The translations under genes were made by a program, and so were the position numbers. The notes beneath the pieces were generated by a model that searched no databases, had not been told where the DNA came from, and was given only the letters and a program-made list of their open reading frames with translations. 64,000 nucleotides of DNA from Pseudomonadota bacterium (GTDB lineage Bacteria; Desulfobacterota; Desulfobacteria; Desulfobacterales; RPRI01), in the NCBI GenBank assembly GCA_018901125.1, contig JAHIFE010000096.1:62001-126000 (forward strand). Reading direction: 5' to 3'. Shown one piece after another: positions 8,439 to 16,998 of this stretch. Position 1 is the stretch's first letter; each line of letters opens with the position of its first letter.

Positions 8439-9944
8439 ATGGCTGCTTTACAAGGAACAACGGTTTCCCCACATAATACTGTGCTTTATGAATCGCTGGG
8501 CTCTCTGATCAAGGATTACCGGCGTTGGCGCAAAATTTCTCAGGAGAGGCTCGCAGAATTGATCCGGGTCGGCGATAGAGAATTACGAAACTGGGAAGCA
8601 AATCGTCGCCGGGTCAGTACCGAGAATCTCCATGATATCTCTGAAGTCACCGGCATACCAATGCAAGTGTGTGTTGCTCTTAATGCGGGTCAACCTATCT
8701 GGTATTCTCTGCGGAAGAGACTGTTTATGTACTCTTCCCTGGAAAATGCCCAGTTTGCCTCGCCTGAGTTATTCAGACACCGTGAAACATCAGGGGACAA
8801 CGCTCTCCTTAAGAGAGTTACTATTTCCAAAGATAAGCATATCGGCATGATTCTTTCGTGTCATAAGGATCTATATGGTTCCGAGAAACTATTGCTAAGC
8901 AATGTCATCAAGGCTGCTACACGTATACTTCCCGACCTGAATAACATTATAATTGACTCCTGGAATCATTACATAGGTCATCAAGTCTGTTTACCCATCC
9001 AAATGGATGCATATCAAACACTAAAAAAACAAAAATCTATAGAAAATTATATTAATAGTGACATTATAAGCGACATTATTGCTCTGGGTGGAGGTGTTTT
9101 TTTCTATTATTCTACATTCGGAGCTAATATAAGTGCAGCATCCCGGCTGATTTTAGACGGTGCGCGCGGTCTCTCCAAAATAGAACAAAAAGAACAATAT
9201 CTGATCGCCAGCCATACAGTTACAAAAGAATCAGCAATTATCCAGGAAAATGCGGGCATGAGGTTTGCCCAGGATTATGCATGCGGGCACGATGGAATTC
9301 GCTCAGCAATCTACGAGATAGGGCTGGATTATTATCTGAGGCAAAACGGTCCGGTAGGATGGATACTTGATCAGTTTACCGAGGAAGCATTGTCTAAAAA
9401 TATGAAAAGAGATAAATTTTCATCAACCGTTGATAAGCCGTCATTAATCGTTGATAGAAACAGGCAGGATAATCAGGATGCGAAGACGCCCGTGCATGAA
9501 GCTTGTACAAATGCAACCTGTCGCCAGTATGGTAAACCAGAAAAAGGGAATATTGTTTCCAACGGAACCTATTCCAAAAAGGATGGAACTACAGGTCGCC
9601 GCTTCCTTTGCAAAGAATGCGGCAAATCTTTCTGTAGCAGAACAGGTACTATATTTTATGACCTTCGTTCACCGGAAGAGAAGGTTTACCAGGCCATTAA
9701 ACTTTTAGCCAAGGGAATGACTTTAAAATATGTAGCTAACTTCCTCGGAATTAAATTTGTTACGGTCAGTCACTGGCTCAAAATTGCCGCCAGACAAAGG
9801 GAAAAAATTGATGCCATGCTGATTAATGAGCCGGAAATTTCCCGCTCTGAGTTAGATGCCTTCTGGACCTTCGTCAAAAAGAATTCTCTTCGACAAAGAG
9901 CACATCTTTTCAGCACTAAAAAGAAGCCTCATAAAACGAATTAG
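8439..9944 (+). CDS. Chimeric regulator: XRE helix-turn-helix, unknown middle domain, IS1-like zinc ribbon plus HTH (copy 1)
   Basis: A 501-residue protein. Residues of about 20-80 (SLIKDYRRWRKISQERLAELI...RELRNWEANRRRV) form an XRE/Cro-type HTH. The middle (about 110-310) is a conserved alpha/beta region with SHTVTKESxIIQEN and DxYxxL-like stretches. It vaguely recalls a GNAT-like or ligand-sensing fold, but I cannot assign it. From about 354 a zinc ribbon (CTNATC...CKECGKSFC) is followed by an HTH (GMTLKYVANFLGIKFVTVSHWL) and SELDAFWTFVKKNS. This arrangement matches the N-terminal DNA-binding part of IS1-type transposases, but no DDE catalytic domain follows. The gene diverges from module 1 and is a likely regulator of it. 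Paralogues sit by modules 2 and 3. An AAGGAG box lies rather far (about 13 bases) from the ATG. Confidence 0.8.
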   Translation: MAALQGTTVSPHNTVLYESLGSLIKDYRRWRKISQERLAELIRVGDRELRNWEANRRRVSTENLHDISEVTGIPMQVCVALNAGQPIWYSLRKRLFMYSSLENAQFASPELFRHRETSGDNALLKRVTISKDKHIGMILSCHKDLYGSEKLLLSNVIKAATRILPDLNNIIIDSWNHYIGHQVCLPIQMDAYQTLKKQKSIENYINSDIISDIIALGGGVFFYYSTFGANISAASRLILDGARGLSKIEQKEQYLIASHTVTKESAIIQENAGMRFAQDYACGHDGIRSAIYEIGLDYYLRQNGPVGWILDQFTEEALSKNMKRDKFSSTVDKPSLIVDRNRQDNQDAKTPVHEACTNATCRQYGKPEKGNIVSNGTYSKKDGTTGRRFLCKECGKSFCSRTGTIFYDLRSPEEKVYQAIKLLAKGMTLKYVANFLGIKFVTVSHWLKIAARQREKIDAMLINEPEISRSELDAFWTFVKKNSLRQRAHLFSTKKKPHKTN

Positions 9945-10028
9945 AAGTCAGTGCTTCTATGGAATCCCAACTTCTTTCCTTATCTCCGGGTTTGCGGTAC
10001 TCATGCCATCAGCAGAACTTATTATTAT

Positions 10029-10170
10029 GAGCCACTTTCAAAACGTTTCAGTTTGGTCAAGGTCAAGGCGGATGAAAATTTTAACCGCAGGAATACATGG
10101 AGTATTTCGAGGATTAAAATTTTCACCCAACTCAGAGATCGGCCAAAATGGGGCGTTTTGAAACTGGCTC
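10029..10170. mobile_element. 142-base MITE-like repeat with terminal inverted repeats (copy 1)
   Basis: The element begins GAGCCACTTTCAAAACG and ends CGTTTTGAAACTGGCTC, near-perfect inverted ends. Inside is a second inverted pair (TGAAAATTTTAA/TTAAAATTTTCA). It is nearly identical to the copy at 47395 and has no coding capacity. It lies downstream of regulator 1 in the convergent gap before the HdrB-like gene. Whether it is moved in trans by a transposase elsewhere is unknown. Confidence 0.75.
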
Positions 10171-10217
10171 TTATGGCTACATTATTTTTAGTCGTATATC
10201 CTGTTCCCCCATTTTTA

Positions 10218-11090
10218 CTACTTCCCCAAAACTACCAGTAATACTTCCGGCAAATTCTTGATTTCTACCTTTCCTCCTCTCACTGCTGCCGCTGACCTCA
10301 AGAAATAATGACAATCACCGTCCGGAGCTACGATCTGAGTCAAATTGTTTTTTTCGGCATTTTCCAGAATAGCATTGGCATCCTGTTTACAACAAATCTT
10401 CCTCGGCAGGTCTATAATCTCCAGGCCTTCAACAGTGCCAAGCAACTTGCGATATCGTTTCCAGTCGAGGTTGCTGTTGTGCGGGTAAAACTTGTGGCAT
10501 CCTTCAAAAAAACCAATTGTTGTAGGTTCAATCTTAAGATCCATATTTTCCATCTTGTCCATAATTAAATCATAAATAAAACGATGGCGCTCGGGTTCAT
10601 CAGGAAACGACCTTTTAACAACAGCAGCACAAACCTGGCATGCATAGACCATTATTTTTTGGCCCGACTTTTCCGCCAGGTCAACGTTAAACTGTCTCAT
10701 TTTATGCGCCTGGGCATCCATTTCTTTTTTACGCTCTTCCGAAATGCCTATGATTTCTCGTGAATCCTGAACCATAGGAGCTCCGCAACAGACCTCCTTG
10801 TCCGAATAGTTGTAATCAATTCCTAGCGCATTTACTATCTTAACCGTATCACGCAATTTATTAGTGCTCCAGAAAGGAACATAACAACTCCATACGATGA
10901 AGTTCTCCGATTTGGGATTTGCTTCCTTCACCCCGATATTCCGCAACACTCCGGTCCGCAAAACCGAAGGAATGGAATGATTTCCAGTTTTCCAGCAGTC
11001 ATCTACCTGTTCCTCCAGACTCCTGCCTGCTGCCAAATACTCGATGAACTCTGCAAATTCTTTGCTGTACTTGACATTTCTCTTGTGCAT
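10218..11090 (-). CDS. HdrB-like CCG-domain iron-sulfur protein (copy 1)
   Basis: A 290-residue protein resembling heterodisulfide reductase subunit B. The first cysteine motif is canonical in spacing (SCYVPF, then 31 residues to CCGAP). A CQVC follows. The second motif is EGCHK, 34 residues, then CCKQ, so Gly of CCG is replaced by Lys, with a last cysteine in DGDCHYF. CCG motifs bind noncubane [4Fe-4S] clusters and mediate thiol/disulfide or electron-bifurcation chemistry in Hdr-type complexes. No HdrA or HdrC lies beside it, so the partner is unknown. It is the last gene of the minus-strand run that starts at module 2. A paralogue is at 49898. ATG follows AAAGGAG. Confidence 0.75.
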   Translation of the reverse strand: MHKRNVKYSKEFAEFIEYLAAGRSLEEQVDDCWKTGNHSIPSVLRTGVLRNIGVKEANPKSENFIVWSCYVPFWSTNKLRDTVKIVNALGIDYNYSDKEVCCGAPMVQDSREIIGISEERKKEMDAQAHKMRQFNVDLAEKSGQKIMVYACQVCAAVVKRSFPDEPERHRFIYDLIMDKMENMDLKIEPTTIGFFEGCHKFYPHNSNLDWKRYRKLLGTVEGLEIIDLPRKICCKQDANAILENAEKNNLTQIVAPDGDCHYFLRSAAAVRGGKVEIKNLPEVLLVVLGK

Positions 11091-11106
11091 GGCTATCTCT
11101 CCTTTT

Positions 11107-11868
11107 TTATTTTACTGATCTTCCGCCATCTATGACGATAGATTGACCGGTAATATAAGAAGCGGCGTCAGAACAAAGCCACAGAACAGTTTCGGCAACC
11201 TCCTGCGGCATACCAAGGCGTCCCATAGGTGTGGTTTCATTAAACCTTTTTCTGGCTTCCGGATCTCGTTCAAGGTATCCCTCTGTCCCGGGGGTAAGGA
11301 TTGGGCCAGGGCAAATTGCATTTACACGAATACCTGATAATGCGTACTCTAAAGCAGTTGTTTTGGTCAATCCCAATACCCCATGTTTGCTCGCAGAATA
11401 AGCGCTCTGATAAGGTGTCCCGTGCAATCCTGAAGCTGATGACATATTTACGATAACCCCGCCTCCCTGCTTGAGCATATGGGGAATCTCATATTTCATA
11501 CACAACCAGATGCCCTTAAGATTAATGTTCATAACACGATCCCAGTCCTCTTCGTGAAAATCGGCTGTTAAGGCTAATTTCACACCGATACCAACACTAT
11601 TTAAGGCATAATCGATACGGCCATACTTCTCGATTGTTTTCTGTATTAAATTTTCTATCTCATTGTGCGAGCTGATATCCGTCTTTATGAAATAAGCTTC
11701 TCCGCCGCCATTTTTTATCATACGGACAGTCTCTTCACCTTCCTTGATCATAATATCGGCAATAACCACCTTCGCTTTTTCCCTTGCAAAAGCTAATGCA
11801 GTAGCCTGACCAATGCCCATGGATCCGCCGGTTACCAGGGCTACCTTGTCCTGAAATTTTCCTTCCAT
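11107..11868 (-). CDS. Short-chain dehydrogenase/reductase
   Basis: A 253-residue classical SDR: Rossmann motif [11 protein letters not shown] at the N-terminus, NSVGIG in place of the usual NNAG, catalytic YSASK, and the C-terminal [29 protein letters not shown]. It uses NAD(P)H to interconvert an alcohol and a ketone. The ORF track start at 11925 overlaps the neighbouring gene; the ATG at 11868 with AGGAGAT upstream is preferred. It sits between the lipocalin-like gene and the HdrB-like gene. The SDR paralogues in this window suggest several alcohol/ketone steps. Substrate not determinable. Confidence 0.9.
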   Translation of the reverse strand: MEGKFQDKVALVTGGSMGIGQATALAFAREKAKVVIADIMIKEGEETVRMIKNGGGEAYFIKTDISSHNEIENLIQKTIEKYGRIDYALNSVGIGVKLALTADFHEEDWDRVMNINLKGIWLCMKYEIPHMLKQGGGVIVNMSSASGLHGTPYQSAYSASKHGVLGLTKTTALEYALSGIRVNAICPGPILTPGTEGYLERDPEARKRFNETTPMGRLGMPQEVAETVLWLCSDAASYITGQSIVIDGGRSVK

Positions 11869-11882
11869 GAGACATCTCCTTC

Positions 11883-12944
11883 TTACGGTGTTCCCCCATC
11901 CAACGTCATGGTTAGTCTGCCCCACTCAAGGTAGGTCAACATATCCCGGATGAGAACAATCTGTCCACCTGGAAGGAAAATACGGCCGTTTGTTTTCACA
12001 AGATTCCCGTAACGAGTGGTATGGCCCCTGCGCGTGATAAAGCAATAAAAGATTCTTCCCCCTGCAACCATATTTAAATCCGCAATACCTTCGTCCGAGT
12101 TCATATTAACATGCCAGCGACCCGGTACTCGCATAAGTGTTTGCGGATCTGTCCACCAATCCAGCTCATCTACAACGATCTCGCCCAGGCCGAACGATAT
12201 CTCCTTGCCATTCACATAAGCGTGTCCATATCCTAGTCCTCCGGCTGGCATGCTCAAAATGAAAATTTGTGTTGATTTGCTCATACCCCCTATATAGTAG
12301 TAGGGTTCACGCATGGCTTTCGTGTGGTCATAAGTCTCGCTGAAAGTCATCATTTCGTGTATGCCATATCCATTTTCCAGAGCATATGTCTTGCCTTTTA
12401 CGGTTATCGTGCCTTCGGCCCAGCAACACTGGTGATACCCGGCTTTACCGGTTTTAGCCAGATCGGAATAGAGTCCCCAGACACGGGAGGCTTTTCCAAG
12501 TCCCCCCAAGGTCAGGTTGCACTCTACACCTTGTTGTTCGCCTTTCATCTCCCAATAAGGCGGTCGGGAGATGTATTGGCGGTTACCTGGCTCCCAGCTT
12601 ACCTCGCCTGGCTTTTGCACAATCCTTATATTGTTTTCTGCCCATTCTGTTGGATCAAGACGGTTGGCGATAAAGTCGTTATCCCTTTTACTGCCCCATT
12701 GATCATTAGGCACCATCATGAACATATTCTGGCCCATCAAAGAGTCATCGACCCGCCATTTTCCTTTGCGGCCACCTCCGGTTCGCCATGCGCCAGCTCC
12801 TAAAAGAAACATATGGCCATCAGACTCGCCCATAACCGGGCCTCCAATCCATTCACAAAAATCTTTCCCCTGGGGCAATTCGGTCACATGACTCAGGTCT
12901 TCGCTAAGTTGCACATCGCTAGCGGCTTCTCTTTCCTTTGTCAT
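11883..12944 (-). CDS. CrtC/AttH-like lipocalin-type protein (paralogue 1)
   Basis: A 353-residue protein with no signal peptide. It resembles the two-domain lipocalin-type group that includes CrtC hydratases and AttH-like proteins (DUF7064/DUF7065-like). Features shared with the copies at 26864 and 28907: MTKEREA...SDVQL start, GGGxKGxWxVDD, [21 protein letters not shown], [24 protein letters not shown], EIxVDELxWWxDPxTxMRVPxRWHxNMNS and a final [10 protein letters not shown]. The region before HE may contribute to a binding site. Function in this family is poorly known; known members act on carotenoid or terpenoid-like substrates, or bind hydrophobic ligands. ATG at 12944 is chosen because the paralogues also begin MTKERE. 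Confidence 0.6.
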   Translation of the reverse strand: MTKEREAASDVQLSEDLSHVTELPQGKDFCEWIGGPVMGESDGHMFLLGAGAWRTGGGRKGKWRVDDSLMGQNMFMMVPNDQWGSKRDNDFIANRLDPTEWAENNIRIVQKPGEVSWEPGNRQYISRPPYWEMKGEQQGVECNLTLGGLGKASRVWGLYSDLAKTGKAGYHQCCWAEGTITVKGKTYALENGYGIHEMMTFSETYDHTKAMREPYYYIGGMSKSTQIFILSMPAGGLGYGHAYVNGKEISFGLGEIVVDELDWWTDPQTLMRVPGRWHVNMNSDEGIADLNMVAGGRIFYCFITRRGHTTRYGNLVKTNGRIFLPGGQIVLIRDMLTYLEWGRLTMTLDGGTP

Positions 12945-13018
12945 ATTTACACCCCCCATATTCCAATTCCATTATTGATTAATAAATTGTCATATATTTT
13001 ATGCCGGAAAACAAACCT

Positions 13019-13828
13019 CTAAAAGTAGCTTTGCATGTGCCCACCGTCGACAACAAGATATTGGCCGGTAATATAACTGGCTTTGGTGGAGCACAAAAAA
13101 ACGCATAGATCAGCAACTTCTTCGGGCCGGCCAAAGTGCTTCATCGGAATTCGGTCCACGATCCGATCCATAAATTGCTGATATGTCAGCCCGGCAATAT
13201 CGGCACGTTTTTGAAAGAATGCCTCAAATCTTTCACCCGTTTCGATGAATCCAGGTGCGATCATGTTTACAGTAATTCCAAATGGGGCAAGTTCATCGGC
13301 CAAGCTGCGGCTCAGTCCCAAAGAAGCGGGACGCACGGTATTGGCCAGCACATAATCAAACCCGAATCCGGAAAGCCGACCAGGAAGCTTGGCATGACCG
13401 GAACCTATCGTTATGATGCGCCCCCATTTCTTGTCCTTCATGCCGGTCTTTACGGAACGGACAAAATTGGCAAACCCCTTGACAACATAAGCGTAGGCTT
13501 GATCGAAATCGGCATCATTGAATTCATCGAAGGTGCCGGCTGGTGGTCCCAACGGGGAAAAGACAGCGATGTCCGGAACCCCAAAGACTGCCGTTGCCTG
13601 TTCCACGATTTTCCGATGGCTCTTAAAATTGTTAATGTCAGCCGAAATGCCAATCGCCTGTCCGCCTTCATCCTGTATTGCGCTGACCGTGCTTTCGAGT
13701 TGCTCATGCCCTCGTGCAACAACCACAACAAGGCATCCGTTACGGCCGAGTTCTTCCGAGATTGAACGCCCTATACCGTGAGAACCCGCTGTAACGACAG
13801 CTATTTTGCCCTTAATGCCTAGATCCAT
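13019..13828 (-). CDS. SDR-family protein with YxxxN in place of YxxxK
   Basis: A 269-residue protein of the SDR fold: VTAGSHGIGRS cofactor motif, IGSGHAK with the catalytic serine, then FDYVLANTVRPASLGLSRSLADELAPFGITVNMIAPG. At the active site the Tyr is followed by xxxN instead of the usual xxxK, so the catalytic lysine seems absent. A known subgroup annotated as 3-oxoacyl-ACP reductase-like shows a similar N-T-R-A pattern, so the change may be a subgroup trait rather than decay. The C-terminus GQYLVVDGGHMQSYF is normal. AAGGAG precedes the ATG. It lies just upstream of the lipocalin-like gene, with a lipocalin relic between it and the stress-protein gene. Confidence 0.82.
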   Translation of the reverse strand: MDLGIKGKIAVVTAGSHGIGRSISEELGRNGCLVVVVARGHEQLESTVSAIQDEGGQAIGISADINNFKSHRKIVEQATAVFGVPDIAVFSPLGPPAGTFDEFNDADFDQAYAYVVKGFANFVRSVKTGMKDKKWGRIITIGSGHAKLPGRLSGFGFDYVLANTVRPASLGLSRSLADELAPFGITVNMIAPGFIETGERFEAFFQKRADIAGLTYQQFMDRIVDRIPMKHFGRPEEVADLCVFLCSTKASYITGQYLVVDGGHMQSYF

Positions 13829-13860
13829 TTTTTCAATCTCCTTCTCACGGAGCTCTCAAG

Positions 13861-13927
13861 TCCAGCAACATGACTCAGGTCATTGCTCAGTTGCACATCC
13901 CTTGTTGCTTCTCTTCCTCCTTGTCAT
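13861..13927 (-). pseudogene. Relic of a lipocalin-like gene start
   Basis: The reverse strand reads ATGACAAGGAGGAAGAGAAG...GATGTGCAACTGAGCAATGACCTGAGTCATGT. This aligns base by base with the first 65 bases of the lipocalin-like gene at 11883 ([20 protein letters not shown]), but small indels and stops (frame-shifted MTRRKRSNKG...) destroy the frame. The 40 bases upstream also match that gene's leader. It is a leftover of a deleted third gene copy in this operon. Confidence 0.7.
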
Positions 13928-13954
13928 ACATACCTACACCTTATCCAACGTCCG

Positions 13955-14794
13955 TTATTGACCAATAAACAGAGGTTTTTTCGCTTCACGCAGGAGAAAC
14001 TTTATCAAACTTCCCAGAAAGAAACTTTTCAAAGCATCCTTGGAATGCACACCGGCGATAAACATATCAACCTCGTCCATGTATTGTTCTTTGATCTCGG
14101 TTATAATGTTTTTCGAAGTCCATTTTATTGTAATATTTTGATGTCCGTGACTTTTCATGTACTCTTCCGCTTTATTTAAATAATACATGGCTGTATCCTG
14201 TTCCGGATGTGCCATAAGGATAATAAATTCCACTTCTTTGCTACGGGCAATATACGCAAAACGCTTCATAGCACGGGCAGCCGGCAAGCTGCCATCGAAA
14301 GCGATGAGAGCTTTTGTTATGGGGAAAAAGTTTTTAGGAACTGCTAATATCGGAGTAATGGTTTGGGAAAGTATTTTTTCAAGAGGTATCTCAACATTTT
14401 CCGAATTTTCCGATTCATCAAAATAATAGGATGACCTGAAGCCTATGACAAGCAAATCGTAAAACATGCTCTGAAACATTATCTGTTCCGTACATGTTCC
14501 CTGAAATTCAGTTGTCTTGTGAGCTACCCCTTCTGCCTGACAGGTCTTATTAAATTTATCCAGCAAATTAGCTATGCGCTGATTGATCTTTTCAAGAACA
14601 CGCTTATCCAGCTTTTCAGTCCAACTAGACATTTTGGCATAAGCCGGGCCAAAGCACTTCTGCAAGCCTGGATCAATGAGGACCGCTGTTCCGGTAATAG
14701 TGGCTTCCTGATGTTTTGCAACAAAGCATGCATATTGCAGAGCAGCATCGGTGTACCGTGAGAAATCCAGGGGTAATAAGATGTTACTAATCAT
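13955..14794 (-). CDS. Universal stress protein family, tandem-domain
   Basis: A 279-residue protein starting MISNILLPLDFSRYTDAALQYA, the usual USP first strand and helix, with a second USP-like half beginning ITKALIAFDGSLPAARAMKRFAYIA. It ends with a GSLIKFLLREAKKPLFIGQ segment like the family ATP-binding tail. USPs bind ATP/AMP and are induced by stress or growth arrest. The ORF track GTG at 14800 overlaps the Shine-Dalgarno AGGAGG; ATG at 14794 is preferred. The stop codon adjoins the lipocalin relic. Presence in a catabolic operon may reflect solvent or substrate stress (inference). Confidence 0.82.
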   Translation of the reverse strand: MISNILLPLDFSRYTDAALQYACFVAKHQEATITGTAVLIDPGLQKCFGPAYAKMSSWTEKLDKRVLEKINQRIANLLDKFNKTCQAEGVAHKTTEFQGTCTEQIMFQSMFYDLLVIGFRSSYYFDESENSENVEIPLEKILSQTITPILAVPKNFFPITKALIAFDGSLPAARAMKRFAYIARSKEVEFIILMAHPEQDTAMYYLNKAEEYMKSHGHQNITIKWTSKNIITEIKEQYMDEVDMFIAGVHSKDALKSFFLGSLIKFLLREAKKPLFIGQ

Positions 14795-15040
14795 AAACAC
14801 CTCCTTTAATTTATAAATACTATTGTGATTTCCGGTTGCAAGCAGCTGAAAAACTTCTACTTCATTTTGTTTGATCTTAAAAGTGACCGTCAGGAAATAG
14901 TAGATTGCCTTTCAGATCAAGGACGAAGCATATTTTTAAACGCGGGTGTAATAGGCTTTCGTATTGTATTTCAAAATCGCGAGAACTCAGATATGGATCA
15001 CAAGATGCCGTTTATGGATGGACACTTTGAAGTCATTTTA

Positions 15041-15802
15041 CTACATTCTTAATCCACCATCGACGCTGTAATCCTGACCAGTGATCCAATTGGCATCCTC
15101 CGAGGCCAGAAAAACTACCATTGCCGCTATCTCCTCCGGCTCTCCCAGTCTCCCCACAGGTACCGCTGATACATACTTGTCCTGGATGCCCGAAAATTTG
15201 GTCATGGCCTTAGCCAGGGCAGGAGTATTGACCGGGCCTGGGGATATACAATTAACGGTAATGCCCTCACCTGCCAATTCAAGGGCAATGGCTCTTGTAA
15301 ACCCAGCCACTGCGGCCTTGCATCCACAATAAACGGAATGGCAGGCCGTCCCGTGTTTACCGGAATCAGAACCGATATTGATGATCCTTCCCTTTTTCTG
15401 TTTAAGCATTTGGGGTATGACAGCTTTGCTGCACAAAAGAGTACCTATAAAGAGGATATCAGTTTCCATTCTCCATGCCACAAGATCTGTTTCATGGAAG
15501 CGTTTAAAAGAGTAGTCTTCGGCCTGAGGACCGTGAGAGTTGACCAGAATATCCACGCGACCAAATCTGGCAATACTCTTTTCAACCATTTCTTTGATAT
15601 CATTTTGGCTGGTTACATCAACCTTTAATGCCAATGCCTTGCCACCGGTTTTATTGATCTCTTCGGCACACTGTGCTGCAATTTCTTTATGCACATCAGT
15701 CAATACAACACTTGCACCTTCCCCGGCCAGTGCTTTGGCGGTTGATATTCCTATACCTCCGGCCGCCCCCGTGATTATAGCTACTTTATCTTCAAGCCTC
15801 AT
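15041..15802 (-). CDS. Short-chain dehydrogenase/reductase
   Basis: A 253-residue classical SDR: MRLEDKVAIITGAAGGIG cofactor motif, VNSHG, catalytic serine in NIGSDSGKHG, YCGCK as the catalytic YxxxK, and C-terminal NWITGQDYSVDGGLRM. It is complete and follows a GGAG box. It lies 69 bases after the YCF48 gene of module 2, so it is probably cotranscribed with it. A 15-residue remnant MRLTNRVAIITGAAG at 26371 looks like the start of a close relative. Substrate unknown. Confidence 0.9.
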   Translation of the reverse strand: MRLEDKVAIITGAAGGIGISTAKALAGEGASVVLTDVHKEIAAQCAEEINKTGGKALALKVDVTSQNDIKEMVEKSIARFGRVDILVNSHGPQAEDYSFKRFHETDLVAWRMETDILFIGTLLCSKAVIPQMLKQKKGRIINIGSDSGKHGTACHSVYCGCKAAVAGFTRAIALELAGEGITVNCISPGPVNTPALAKAMTKFSGIQDKYVSAVPVGRLGEPEEIAAMVVFLASEDANWITGQDYSVDGGLRM

Positions 15803-15871
15803 GTTTCATTCTCCATTATAGCTACTTTCCCAAAACCATAACCAATACTTCCGCTATTTTTTGGCTTGCTT

Positions 15872-16891
15872 TCACTTTTGCTTCAGGGTGGGCAAATAAC
15901 CCATCAACTTTACCTGGTCACCCTCGATTATTATGGTCATCGAACGCGCGCCAACTATGATTGCTTTTTTATCACCCAAAAACTCAAGTCCGCTGAACCA
16001 GGCTAGTTTTATCTCAATAGAGGTTTCTGTTTGCTGCCAAGTTTTTCCACCGTCTTGGCTAGTCATAATTGCTCCACGGTCTCCTACTGCAATACAAAAA
16101 TCACCCTGCATTATAACTTCATAAAACGTTGGCAACTCCCCTTTATCATCAGGTGCTATGGTTATTGTTTTCCAGGTTATGCCGCCGTCTTCCGTCCTTA
16201 ACACAGTGCCGCCCAAACCTACCACAACCCCTTGCGTCTTCGAAGAAAAAGATATCCCGAACAGTGTGTTTTCAGTTCCGGAATCCTGAAGGCTCCAGGT
16301 TTTACCTCCATCCTTAGTGTACAATATTGTGCCGAACTCACCGGCCATCCAACCCTCTTCTTCATCATTGAAGACCATGCTGTAAAAAATAACATCCTTT
16401 GGATATGTATTGTTCACCCAGGTCTTCCCGCCGTCTTCCGTATAGAAAATTGCTCCCCAATCGCCTGCGGCTACACATTTCTCCGGGCTCAGGGCTTTTG
16501 CCGTAAAAAGGTGCTTTCTTTCAGGTGCAGTCTGCTTGTTCCAGGTCTTGCCGCCATCAATTGTATGAAGAATAGTACTGCCTTTCCCTACAATCCATCC
16601 TACCTTGGGATTGCAAAAGGAAACGGATAAAAGCATCATTTTCGTGCCGGCATCCTGATACTCCCAGTTCAAACCTCCGTCTATGGTATGCTGGATATTT
16701 CCCCGGGCGCCCACAGCCCAACCTTCTTTCTCATTCACAAAACATAATGAATACATGCTATCCTTGAACCTTTGCTTTGCGGACGAAGCAAAAGAAAGGC
16801 CGCTTTGAAATATGTATAATGCAGACAGCAATACCAGGATAATAAGCTGGGTACTTTTCCATTTCATCTTATTTTCAACCCCTATCTTCAT
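15872..16891 (-). CDS. Exported YCF48/HCF136-like beta-propeller protein (module 2)
   Basis: A 339-residue paralogue of the 1060 and 33717 genes. Signal peptide (STQLIILVLLSALYIFQSGLSFA) then about seven blades with GWAVGARGNIQHTIDGGLNWEYQ, GWIVGKGSTILHTIDGGKTW, AAGDWGAIFYTEDGGKTW, GWMAGEFGTILYTKDGGKTW and so on. Start ambiguous: ATG at 16891 has AGAGGA upstream; an internal ATG gives a shorter N-terminus. It follows the RND gene and precedes an SDR gene. Expected to act in the periplasm with the RND protein (inference). Confidence 0.87.
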   Translation of the reverse strand: MKIGVENKMKWKSTQLIILVLLSALYIFQSGLSFASSAKQRFKDSMYSLCFVNEKEGWAVGARGNIQHTIDGGLNWEYQDAGTKMMLLSVSFCNPKVGWIVGKGSTILHTIDGGKTWNKQTAPERKHLFTAKALSPEKCVAAGDWGAIFYTEDGGKTWVNNTYPKDVIFYSMVFNDEEEGWMAGEFGTILYTKDGGKTWSLQDSGTENTLFGISFSSKTQGVVVGLGGTVLRTEDGGITWKTITIAPDDKGELPTFYEVIMQGDFCIAVGDRGAIMTSQDGGKTWQQTETSIEIKLAWFSGLEFLGDKKAIIVGARSMTIIIEGDQVKLMGYLPTLKQK

Positions 16892-16998
16892 AGATTTTGT
16901 TCCTCTCTGTGATTACGTATTTGATCCTGTGCTGTTGCCGGGGTACAGATTTCAACCTATACCCCGGCAATGCAATGTAATGGCAATCTGTTCTGATA

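Noticed and set aside
13136-13765. 209-residue plus-strand ORF
   Set aside because: Antisense to the SDR at 13019, with no ribosome site or recognisable domain.
14825-15052. 75-residue plus-strand ORF in the gap between the stress protein and an SDR
   Set aside because: No ribosome site, no family resemblance, and a length expected by chance in AT-rich DNA.
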